DNA of 38,159 nt from contig JAEZAM010000071.1 in assembly GCA_023430465.1 (NCBI GenBank), positions 1-38,159 on the forward strand, written 5' to 3'. The notes under the pieces are model-generated. The model saw only the letters and a list, made by a program, of their open reading frames with translations. It made no database searches and had not been told where the DNA came from. Below are positions 8,793-15,616 of this stretch, piece by piece. The position numbers and the translations under genes are program-made. Source of the stretch: Bacteroidota bacterium. GTDB lineage: Bacteria > Bacteroidota > Bacteroidia > Chitinophagales > Chitinophagaceae. Each line of letters begins with the position of its first letter. The stretch's first letter is position 1.

Positions 8793-9625
8793 CCCGCGAA
8801 GAACTGATAGCTCAGATAGAGAAAAAGAAATCATACCTCTGCGTTGGCCTCGATACTGACCCGGCCCTGATACCCTCCTACCTGCTTGGATTCCCCGATC
8901 CGGTATTTGAATTCAACAAAGCGATCATCGATGCTACGCGCGAATACTGCGTAAGCTATAAGATCAATACTGCTTTTTATGAAGCACTGGGTGTGAAGGG
9001 CTGGGAGGCCATGGAAAAAACGGTCAACTACATTGGTGAGGAGCATTTCCGCATTGCTGATGCAAAGCGTGGGGATATTGGCAATACCTCTTCCCGGTAT
9101 GCAGAAGCCTTTTTCAATAAAATGCCGTTCGATGCAGTGACCGTTGCGCCTTACATGGGGGAAGACTCCGTGCGGCCATTCCTTGAATATCCCGGTAAAT
9201 GGGCGATTGTGCTTGGATTGACATCCAATAAAGGTGCGCGTGATTTTGAACTGCAGCAATCTGCCGGCCAGTTATTATATGAGCGTGTGTTGACCACGGT
9301 GAGTGAGTGGGGCGACCCCGGCAACCTGATGTTTGTGGTAGGCGCCACCCAGGCTGAGGAATTTGAAAACATCCGCCGGCTGGTGCCGAAGCATTTTCTG
9401 CTGGTGCCGGGTGTGGGTGCGCAGGGAGGAAGCCTGAAAGATATTTCGGAAAAAGCGATGATAGAAGGAACGGGGTTATTGGTAAATGCAAGCCGTGCGA
9501 TCATATATGCATCCAACGGATCTGATTTTGCAAAAGTCGCTGGTGAAAAGGCAAGAGAGTACCAGGTCGAAATGAGTGAGTATTTGAACAAACTCAAAAT
9601 TCAAAACTCAAAACTTAAAAAATGA
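8789..9625 (+). CDS. pyrF: Orotidine 5'-phosphate decarboxylase (subfamily 2)
   Basis: A 278-aa OMP decarboxylase that makes UMP in the last step of de novo pyrimidine synthesis. The catalytic Asp-x-Lys-x-x-Asp is in 'DAKRGDIGNT' (D91, K93, D96), with the substrate Lys in 'SYKINTAFYE' (K58). 'VPGVGAQGG' forms the phosphate-binding loop. The length fits the longer 'type 2' enzymes. Its ATG overlaps the stop of the full-length kmo frame by 4 bp, so it seems co-transcribed with the kynurenine genes although it belongs to another pathway. The last nine or so codons (KIQNSKLKK) are written by an A-rich repeat that also forms the 3' intergenic structure, so the C-terminal tail is probably recent and dispensable. 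Confidence 0.95.
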   Translation: MTREELIAQIEKKKSYLCVGLDTDPALIPSYLLGFPDPVFEFNKAIIDATREYCVSYKINTAFYEALGVKGWEAMEKTVNYIGEEHFRIADAKRGDIGNTSSRYAEAFFNKMPFDAVTVAPYMGEDSVRPFLEYPGKWAIVLGLTSNKGARDFELQQSAGQLLYERVLTTVSEWGDPGNLMFVVGATQAEEFENIRRLVPKHFLLVPGVGAQGGSLKDISEKAMIEGTGLLVNASRAIIYASNGSDFAKVAGEKAREYQVEMSEYLNKLKIQNSKLKK

Positions 9626-9680
9626 AATAAGGATTTTAACATCGCTTGGATTTTTGAATTTTACATTTTGAGTTTTTATT
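9590..9680. terminator. AT-rich inverted repeat between convergent pyrF and the aldehyde dehydrogenase gene
   Basis: The end of pyrF and the 50-nt gap form an A-rich block (CAAAATTCAAAACTCAAAAC) followed by a T-rich complement (TTTTTGAATTTTACATTTTG, then AGTTTTT). Imperfect pairing could form a bidirectional terminator for the two converging genes. A closely similar arrangement is found at 36338-36400. Confidence 0.5.
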
Positions 9681-11139
9681 TAACTTTTACCTCCACGCAA
9701 ACATTTTTTGCGTCAGTAAAAAAACGCAGCGCTTCCCAGCCGCCTTCTCTTCCCATGCCGCTGTTCTTGACCCCACCGAATGGTGTCCGCAGGTCGCGGA
9801 GTAGCCAGCAGTTTATCCAGATAATTCCGGCCTCAAGCCCGGCAGCTACGCGGTTTGCTACAGATATATCGCTGGTCCATATAGTTGCGGCAAGTCCATA
9901 TTCAGTTGCATTCGCTAATTGAAGCGCCTCTGCTTCGGTATGGAAAGGTTGCAGCGTGACGACAGGCCCGAATATTTCCTGCTGATTGGTGGCGCAGTCC
10001 GGCCCTATGCCTTCAAATACAGCCGGCTGGATGAATAAACCATCTGCACAACGACCTGAAAGTTTAACCGCCGTACCACCACATAGTAATTTTCCTCCTT
10101 CCTGCCTTGCTGTATCGATTCCCCGCATGATCTTTTCATAATGAACACGGCTCACGATAGCTCCTTGTTCAGAACGATCATCCAACGGATCACCAACTCT
10201 CAAGGCTGCAGTTCGCTGCACAAACTCGTCCCGGAATTTCTCATAGACCGATGCTTCTACCAGGATGCGGCTTCCGCAAAGACATATCTCTCCCTGATTG
10301 CTGAAAGATGATTGAAGAATCGTCTTCATCATTTTTTCCCAATCACAATCCGCAAATACAATTGCAGGATTCTTGCCACCAAGTTCGAGTGAAAGCTTTT
10401 TGAATTTCGGCGCCGCCAGCGAAGCGATGCGCTCACCTGCTCTCGTGCTTCCGGTAAATGATATCGCTTTCACTTTCGGATGCGTCACAATGGCTTCACC
10501 TGCAATAGGACCGGTACCGTGAATGATGTTAAGCACACCTGCTGGCAGCCCCACTTCTTTGCATATGCCCGCGAGCAGGTGCGCGGTCAGCGGTGTTACT
10601 TCAGATGGCTTGGCCACCACACAATTCCCCGCGGCAAGGGCGGGAGCTATTTTCCACGTGAACAAATACAGTGGCAGGTTCCAGGGGGATATGCAACCCA
10701 CTACGCCGATAGGTTGACGCAGCGTATAGTTGATCGTGCCATCCGTCATGTTATGACTCTCACTCGCAAAATGCATGATGCCTGTAGCAAAAAACCGGAA
10801 GTTAGCAGAGGCTCGTGGAATATCTACGCGGCGGCTAAGGCTAAGCGGTTTGCCATTGTCATAGGTTTCTGCAAGCGCAAGTTCCTCCAGGCGAATATCG
10901 ATGAGATCAGCGATGCGATTGAGTATTTTGAATCGTTCTTCGGCAGATGTGCTGCTCCAGGCGGGGAACGCTTTCGTTGCAGCCTCAACGGCTATCTCAA
11001 CATCTCTTATCCCCGATTCAGGAATGTGTCCTAAAAGTGTATTGGTTGCCGGGTTGATATTATCCAGGTAGTTGCCGGAAAGCGGGGCTCGAAATTCACC
11101 ACCAACAAAATTTTCTATGTTCGGAAAGATGTGATCCAT
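9676..11139 (-). CDS. Aldehyde dehydrogenase, probably 2-aminomuconate semialdehyde dehydrogenase
   Basis: A 487-aa NAD-dependent aldehyde dehydrogenase. Catalytic residues are N154 (SPWNLP), E252 (LELGGKNP) and C286 in 'NQGEICLC', a signature shared with ALDH8A1/NbaE-type 2-aminomuconate semialdehyde dehydrogenases. It would oxidise the ACMSD product to 2-aminomuconate, the substrate of the RidA-type deaminase. I chose the ATG at 11139 rather than 11187: the shorter form starts at the family position and does not overlap the upstream SDR gene, which ends 19 nt earlier on the same strand. Hydroxymuconic-semialdehyde dehydrogenase is a close alternative, but the surrounding genes favour the amino substrate. 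Confidence 0.92.
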   Translation of the reverse strand: MDHIFPNIENFVGGEFRAPLSGNYLDNINPATNTLLGHIPESGIRDVEIAVEAATKAFPAWSSTSAEERFKILNRIADLIDIRLEELALAETYDNGKPLSLSRRVDIPRASANFRFFATGIMHFASESHNMTDGTINYTLRQPIGVVGCISPWNLPLYLFTWKIAPALAAGNCVVAKPSEVTPLTAHLLAGICKEVGLPAGVLNIIHGTGPIAGEAIVTHPKVKAISFTGSTRAGERIASLAAPKFKKLSLELGGKNPAIVFADCDWEKMMKTILQSSFSNQGEICLCGSRILVEASVYEKFRDEFVQRTAALRVGDPLDDRSEQGAIVSRVHYEKIMRGIDTARQEGGKLLCGGTAVKLSGRCADGLFIQPAVFEGIGPDCATNQQEIFGPVVTLQPFHTEAEALQLANATEYGLAATIWTSDISVANRVAAGLEAGIIWINCWLLRDLRTPFGGVKNSGMGREGGWEALRFFTDAKNVCVEVKVK

Positions 11140-11158
11140 AAATATGATTGCGCTGCGG

Positions 11159-11944
11159 TCAGATAGAACCGGTGCGTCCTCCGTCAACCGGAATACTTAC
11201 ACCATTTATATAAGATGCAGCCGGTGTTGCAAGAAAAGCGGCCATGGAAGCCACTTCAGCGGCATCGGCAAATCGTCGCGCGGGGACTTCCGTTTGCATT
11301 TCTTTGGTAATCTCCTCTTCCGATATACCACGTTTGGCAGCCATGTTTTTAATAAGGACTTCCAGTCGCTGGGTTTTAGTGAATCCCGGTAACACATTGT
11401 TGACGGTGATGCCATCCCCCGCCAGCTCATTCGACATGGTCTTTGCCCAGGAAGCCATTGCCCCGCGGATGGTATTTGACACTCCCAGGTTGCGAAGGGG
11501 TATCCTGACAGAAGTGGATATGATATTAATGATCCGGCCGAACTGCTGTTGTCGCATGCCAGGCACCACGATCTTGCTGAGAACATGTGCACAGATAACG
11601 TGACGGTTAAAGGTGTCGATGAAATCCTCTTCTGCCGCGTCTGTGATGGGACCCGCCGGCGGGCCGCCGGTATTGTTTACGAGGATACTTATCGTTTTTC
11701 CAGCAAGTTCGCGGGCTGCTGTTTCCTTCAATTTCTCCGGCAGTGAAAAATCAGCGATGAAGTAGCTGTGTTTCTGACCTGCATCTGCTGCGAGGGTAGC
11801 CAGACTCTCTTTCAGGGAGACTTCATTGCGTGCCACAAGTATGCAGGAGCATCCAAGCAGCGCCAGTTCCTGCGCCGTGGCCAGGCCAATGCCCTGCGAA
11901 CTGCCACATACTACGGCCGTGTGGCCATTCAGGGATAAATTCAT
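11159..11944 (-). CDS. Divergent SDR-fold protein lacking the catalytic Tyr/Lys
   Basis: A 261-aa short-chain dehydrogenase/reductase-fold protein. The nucleotide-binding motif is 'GSSQGIG' (14-20) and the usual NNAG is NNTGG (90-94). Where classical SDRs have Tyr-x-x-x-Lys, this protein has S156-N-T-I-R160, so the catalytic Tyr and Lys are replaced. The overall pattern fits the BKR-like SDR group known to lack the tetrad (cd05344 as I recall it). It is the first gene of the minus-strand kynurenine unit and is followed by the aldehyde dehydrogenase. Its role is unknown: an altered-mechanism enzyme or a non-redox function on an aminomuconate-type intermediate is possible. Dedicated FabG activity is unlikely. 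Confidence 0.88.
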   Translation of the reverse strand: MNLSLNGHTAVVCGSSQGIGLATAQELALLGCSCILVARNEVSLKESLATLAADAGQKHSYFIADFSLPEKLKETAARELAGKTISILVNNTGGPPAGPITDAAEEDFIDTFNRHVICAHVLSKIVVPGMRQQQFGRIINIISTSVRIPLRNLGVSNTIRGAMASWAKTMSNELAGDGITVNNVLPGFTKTQRLEVLIKNMAAKRGISEEEITKEMQTEVPARRFADAAEVASMAAFLATPAASYINGVSIPVDGGRTGSI

Positions 11945-11949
11945 ACCGT

Positions 11950-11957
11950 CAAACCTA
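11950..11957 (-). promoter_or_regulatory. Predicted -7 box of the SDR-aldehyde dehydrogenase unit
   Basis: On the minus strand TAGGTTTG matches TAnnTTTG exactly and ends 5 nt before the SDR ATG at 11944. Transcription from it would begin at or next to the start codon, giving a leaderless mRNA. Confidence 0.5.
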
Positions 11958-11981
11958 CTGCAAATTTGTTGTAATTTCCGG

Positions 11982-11998
11982 CCGGTTCACGAAACCGG
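11982..11998. promoter_or_regulatory. Inverted repeat between divergent kynurenine units (possible operator)
   Basis: CCGGTT and AACCGG form 6-bp perfect arms around a 5-nt spacer (CACGA), lying in the 100-bp gap between the divergent SDR and 3-hydroxyanthranilate dioxygenase genes. The place suits a regulator controlling both directions. No regulator gene is present in the cluster, and so short a palindrome can occur by chance. Confidence 0.3.
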
Positions 11999-12044
11999 GT
12001 TCGCATAAGCGGGCCGCACGTTCACCTCATAAAAAAACAGTGCT

Positions 12045-12566
12045 ATGCCAGTCTCCGCCCCATTCAATCTGAAGAAATGGATCAATGACAACAGGGATCT
12101 CCTGAAACCTCCTGTTGGAAATCAGTGTGTCTATAAGAATGCCGAGAATTTTATCGTGATGGTTGTTGGTGGTCCTAATGCCCGCAAAGACTATCATTAC
12201 AATGAAAGTGAGGAATTGTACTACCAGGTTGAAGGCAATATTGTGCTTAAGATAATTGATGACGGTGTGCCCCGATCCATACCGATCAACGAGGGTGATA
12301 TGTTTCTTCTCCCGCCTCGCACGCCCCACTCGCCACAACGTGGGCCAGACACGGTAGGGCTGGTGATTGAAAAGATCAGGGAAGATGAAGAGGAAGAGAA
12401 AGATGCGTTCATGTGGTTCTGTGAAAATTGTGGCAATAAACTATACGAGGAGACGGTATTTGTAAAAGATATCGTGACACAACTGCCTCCCATCATGAAT
12501 AATTTTTGGGGAGATATGGAGAAGCGCACCTGCAGCAAATGCGGTACGGTGATCGAAAAGCCTTAA
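12045..12566 (+). CDS. nbaC: 3-hydroxyanthranilate 3,4-dioxygenase
   Basis: A 173-aa cupin dioxygenase (EC 1.13.11.6) that opens the ring of 3-hydroxyanthranilate to 2-amino-3-carboxymuconate semialdehyde (ACMS). The catalytic iron ligands H51, E57 and H95 and the substrate-binding R47 and R99 are present, at positions matching the Cupriavidus enzyme. The C-terminal rubredoxin-like pair C126-x-x-C129 and C163-x-x-C166, characteristic of bacterial and fungal forms, is intact. It diverges from the SDR gene and is followed 22 nt later by the ACMS decarboxylase gene, which consumes its unstable product. Confidence 0.96.
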   Translation: MPVSAPFNLKKWINDNRDLLKPPVGNQCVYKNAENFIVMVVGGPNARKDYHYNESEELYYQVEGNIVLKIIDDGVPRSIPINEGDMFLLPPRTPHSPQRGPDTVGLVIEKIREDEEEEKDAFMWFCENCGNKLYEETVFVKDIVTQLPPIMNNFWGDMEKRTCSKCGTVIEKP

Positions 12567-12588
12567 CAATTCAATTCTTAAGCGTATT

Positions 12589-13596
12589 TTGAAAATAGAC
12601 ATACACACCCATATCATGCCCGCGCAAATGCCAAACTGGGTGAAGAAATTTGGCTACGGCGAGTTTATCCATCTCGAACACCGCAACTGCGAAGCATGCA
12701 TGATGAAAGGTGACAGGTTATTTCGCGTAGTGGAAGCCAATTGCTATGATGATGCAGCGAGATTGCCCGAGATGGATGCGACCGGTGTGGACATACAGGT
12801 TTTGTCAACCATTCCCGTTCTATTCAATTATTGGGCGAAGCCCGCAGATGGAAATGACACCGCGCGATTCTTCAATGATCATATTGCAGAAGTAGTATCG
12901 AGACATCCGGACCGATTCATAGGACTTGGAACGGTTGCCATGCAGGATGTCGACCTGGCGGTGAGGGAAATGGAACGTTGTAAAAAGGAGTTGGCGTTCC
13001 CCGGCCTGGAGATTGGAAGTAACATCAATGGAAAAAATCTTTCCGATCCGGCATTGTTCCCATTTTATGCAGCAGCGGAACAACTGGGCTGTGCATTATT
13101 TATACATCCCTGGGAAATGATGGGTGAAGACCAGATGGCGAAATACTGGCTGCCCTGGCTGGTTGGCATGCCGGCAGAAACAAGCCGTGCGATCTGTTCC
13201 ATGATATTCGGGGGAGTGTTTGAAAAGTTCCCGAAGCTGCGCGTTGCGTTTGCACATGGTGGTGGTTCATTTCCTTTTACGCTTGGGCGGATTGAGCATG
13301 GCTTCGCTGTGAGGCCCGACCTTGTTGCAGTTGACAATCCAATCAATCCCCGGGAATACCTGGGCCGCTTCTGGGTAGACAGCCTTGTACATGATCAGGC
13401 AGCTTTGGAATTCCTGTTGAAGGTAATAGGTGAAGATCATATCTGCACCGGGTCAGATTATCCATTTCCGCTGGGGGAACATAAACCAGGTGCGTTGGTT
13501 GATTCAATGCCTTATAGTGCAGAGATAAAGCAAAAAATGCACTACAGGAATGCTGTGAATTTTCTGGGGATAACCGTACCGTTAGGTAACCTGTAG
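12589..13596 (+). CDS. nbaD: 2-amino-3-carboxymuconate-6-semialdehyde decarboxylase (ACMSD)
   Basis: A 335-aa zinc-dependent amidohydrolase-superfamily decarboxylase (EC 4.1.1.45). Metal ligands are H6 and H8 (DIHTHIMP), H173 (FIHPWEMMG) and D290 (TGSDYPFPLG). H223 (AHGGG) and R46 correspond to the catalytic His and substrate Arg of the Pseudomonas enzyme. The start codon is TTG at 12589: no in-frame ATG or GTG lies upstream after the dioxygenase stop, and any later ATG would remove the HxH metal site. The enzyme diverts ACMS from spontaneous quinolinate formation to 2-aminomuconate semialdehyde, so the cluster is for degradation rather than NAD synthesis. Confidence 0.95.
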   Translation: MKIDIHTHIMPAQMPNWVKKFGYGEFIHLEHRNCEACMMKGDRLFRVVEANCYDDAARLPEMDATGVDIQVLSTIPVLFNYWAKPADGNDTARFFNDHIAEVVSRHPDRFIGLGTVAMQDVDLAVREMERCKKELAFPGLEIGSNINGKNLSDPALFPFYAAAEQLGCALFIHPWEMMGEDQMAKYWLPWLVGMPAETSRAICSMIFGGVFEKFPKLRVAFAHGGGSFPFTLGRIEHGFAVRPDLVAVDNPINPREYLGRFWVDSLVHDQAALEFLLKVIGEDHICTGSDYPFPLGEHKPGALVDSMPYSAEIKQKMHYRNAVNFLGITVPLGNL

Positions 13597-13675
13597 AAAC
13601 AGCCTAACATTGGTCGTTGTTGCCGGCAGGAACACGGCATATTTGCAGTTACATTGTAATTACTTAAACTGCCTT

Positions 13676-13903
13676 ATGCAGCTTCCAATTATCGATATCG
13701 GTACATCGAAGGGAATTCTTTTGCCTAAAACACTTCTCGATAAATACAATATCGACGACAAGGTTGAGATGATATTGAAAGAAGGATACATTATTCTTAA
13801 ACCGAAAGCTGAACCCAGAAAGGGCTGGGACAAAGCGTTCAAACAAATGCACGAGAACGGTGATGACAAGCTATTGATAGGTGACGTATTTGAAGATGAG
13901 TGA
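13676..13903 (+). CDS. AbrB/MazE-like DNA-binding protein (orphan antitoxin-like)
   Basis: A 75-aa protein with an N-terminal swapped-hairpin AbrB/MazE/SpoVT domain (IIDIGTSKGILLPKTLLDKY, then NIDDKVEMILKEGYIILKP) and a charged C-terminal tail (GWDKAFKQMHENGDDKLL) of the type that binds a MazF toxin. The ATG at 13676 starts directly before the domain; the in-frame extension to 13610 has no family similarity. No MazF/PemK-like ORF follows: the next 105 nt hold no convincing reading frame before the convergent GDPD gene. It may be a solitary regulator or the remnant of a toxin-antitoxin pair. Confidence 0.8.
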   Translation: MQLPIIDIGTSKGILLPKTLLDKYNIDDKVEMILKEGYIILKPKAEPRKGWDKAFKQMHENGDDKLLIGDVFEDE

Positions 13904-14008
13904 ACTGCTCCAGTAATCTTTATGCAATAAATGTTGTGAACTCAACCCCATGGTGATTGACGAACATATTCTCCACTAACCGACTACCTGAACGGATCAA
14001 GGTTGGTG

Positions 14009-14923
14009 CTAATTAAACAAATCCGGGAAATCGGAGATGATCCCATCCACCCCCATTTTTTTCAGGTCTTCAATCTTCTCGCGTGTGTTCACCGTCCACG
14101 GTATAACCTTTATACCCATCTCATGACATTTCTGTACGAGTTCAGCAGTGACAAGCTGATAGGAAGGGCTGTAAATGGTAGGACGAAAACCCAGTGATTG
14201 CAACTGACCATTCAACCCACGTTCATCAAAATCTTCAATGAGCATGGCCGTTTTGACGTTCGGGTATTTTTTATGCAAATACTGCAAAGTGCGGAAATCG
14301 AACGACTGGATGATCACCCTGTCTTCGATTTGCTTTTGCCGGATCACCGCCATCAGCAATTCCACGAACTCCGCCGGTGCCGGGTGATAGAGGTTATCCG
14401 TGGTAGGTTCCGATTTTGTTTCGATATTGAAAAAAGGTAAAGGCCGGCGACTAGTCATCATATAAGCCGTGATACTGTCGATCACTTCGCTTAGCAGCGG
14501 CTTGTACGCGGCCACTTTCTGCTGCCCCGGGAAACGCGGATGCGGTCTCAGCCCCACATCAAATCTCCGCACCTCATCATAATTCATCTTATAGATGTTC
14601 AGGCTTTTTTCCTCCGCCGCTGTGACAGGCTGTCCATCCGGCTTCGTGCTGATCTCATGATTGAAAAAAGGCTCATGGGACAGGACAACTTTTTTATCCT
14701 TTGTCACTACCACATCCATTTCAAGCGTGTGTACGCTGAGGTCCAGCGCCAGCTTCATGGCCGGGATGGAATTCTCCGGCATCAATCCGCGGCTCCCGCG
14801 GTGGCCTTGTGTATCGAACACTTCCTGCATCTTACCTGACTCCTGGGCCTTATTGCTGACATGGCAGGCTGCCACTACGCATACAATGGAAAGGATGTAA
14901 TTGACTGGTCTGATCGTTTTCAT
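14009..14923 (-). CDS. Glycerophosphodiester phosphodiesterase, lipoprotein
   Basis: A 304-aa GDPD-family protein (TIM barrel). It has a lipobox at Cys20 (VVAAC), so it is probably anchored in the envelope. Catalytic and metal residues are visible in order: H41-R42 (GHRGSRG), E50 (PENS), E68 and D70 (LEMDVV) and H83 (SHEPFFNHE). The C-terminal 'VIPWTVN' and 'GVDGIISDFPDL' are typical. It hydrolyses glycerophosphodiesters to glycerol-3-phosphate and an alcohol, recycling phospholipid head groups. It lies convergent to the MazE-like gene, 25 nt downstream of the PaiB-like gene, and has its own -7 box. Confidence 0.93.
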   Translation of the reverse strand: MKTIRPVNYILSIVCVVAACHVSNKAQESGKMQEVFDTQGHRGSRGLMPENSIPAMKLALDLSVHTLEMDVVVTKDKKVVLSHEPFFNHEISTKPDGQPVTAAEEKSLNIYKMNYDEVRRFDVGLRPHPRFPGQQKVAAYKPLLSEVIDSITAYMMTSRRPLPFFNIETKSEPTTDNLYHPAPAEFVELLMAVIRQKQIEDRVIIQSFDFRTLQYLHKKYPNVKTAMLIEDFDERGLNGQLQSLGFRPTIYSPSYQLVTAELVQKCHEMGIKVIPWTVNTREKIEDLKKMGVDGIISDFPDLFN

Positions 14924-14933
14924 GATAGTGCTG

Positions 14934-14941
14934 CAAATTTA
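14934..14941 (-). promoter_or_regulatory. Predicted -7 box of the GDPD gene
   Basis: TAAATTTG on the minus strand fits TAnnTTTG and ends 10 nt before the ATG at 14923, leaving a leader of only a few nucleotides. Confidence 0.4.
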
Positions 14942-14948
14942 CAGCACC

Positions 14949-15590
14949 TCAGGTAGTTGTTGCCTTAAATAATTGTGATCTCCTCTTCTCCATCTCTGCG
15001 GCTATCTGCCTGGCGTCCGCATCACCATCAGAAAGTTTGCGGATGATATTATCATAGCTTTCCTCGTCCCGGTTCTGGCTCAGCTTGAACACATTTTCAA
15101 TACTGGTCACTTCGATCTCGAAAACAACAATCGCGTGTTTCAGCCGGTTGACATACTCAGATGAAAGGTCTTCGAAATTGGAGCCGGAGGAAGGGTCATT
15201 CTCGTAATAGTTGGTGGTACGCCGCATGTTTTCCAAAAGTGAGGCATCATCCTGGAAACGGAGAATCCCGCGCGCATGAACGCTCATGTAGTTCCAGGTG
15301 GAAGCCTGTTTCTGGTCCTTGTACCAGCTTGCGCTGACATAACAATCAGGTCCTGTGAACACGGCAAGGACATTCGGGTTGCTCATGAAGGCTTTGTGAT
15401 GATCTGTATTCTTCATGATGTGCGCCGATAAGTAAAGGGTTCCATCACGTTCATCAGCAAAAAAAGGAACCTGCGTGGCTACAAGCTCGCCGGCGGTGTT
15501 GACACCGGTAAGGAAAGCGAATGGATAACGGCGGATGAAATCTCTCACGACCTGCTGGTCGCGTTCTTTGAAATCGGGTAAGCTGTACAT
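14949..15590 (-). CDS. PaiB-like FMN-binding protein
   Basis: A 213-aa protein of the FMN-binding split-barrel PaiB family ('negative transcriptional regulator'). Family features are the N-terminal 'MYSLPDF', 'YPFAFLTGV', the 'HIMKNTDHHKAF' segment, 'VFTGPDCYVSASWY' and 'ASTWNYMSVHARG'. I chose the ATG at 15590, which places MYxxPxF at residue 1 as in relatives; an in-frame ATG at 15614 is also possible and would start 2 nt after the mrp stop. PaiB is implicated in regulation of protease genes in Bacillus, but most homologues have no established function. It lies just after mrp and is probably co-transcribed with it. Confidence 0.87.
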   Translation of the reverse strand: MYSLPDFKERDQQVVRDFIRRYPFAFLTGVNTAGELVATQVPFFADERDGTLYLSAHIMKNTDHHKAFMSNPNVLAVFTGPDCYVSASWYKDQKQASTWNYMSVHARGILRFQDDASLLENMRRTTNYYENDPSSGSNFEDLSSEYVNRLKHAIVVFEIEVTSIENVFKLSQNRDEESYDNIIRKLSDGDADARQIAAEMEKRRSQLFKATTT

Positions 15591-15616
15591 GCTGGCTAAG
15601 GTTTTAAAGCGCATAG

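Noticed and set aside
13904..14008. Possible MazF toxin after the MazE-like gene
   Set aside because: The available frames are short, contain stops and show no MazF motifs.
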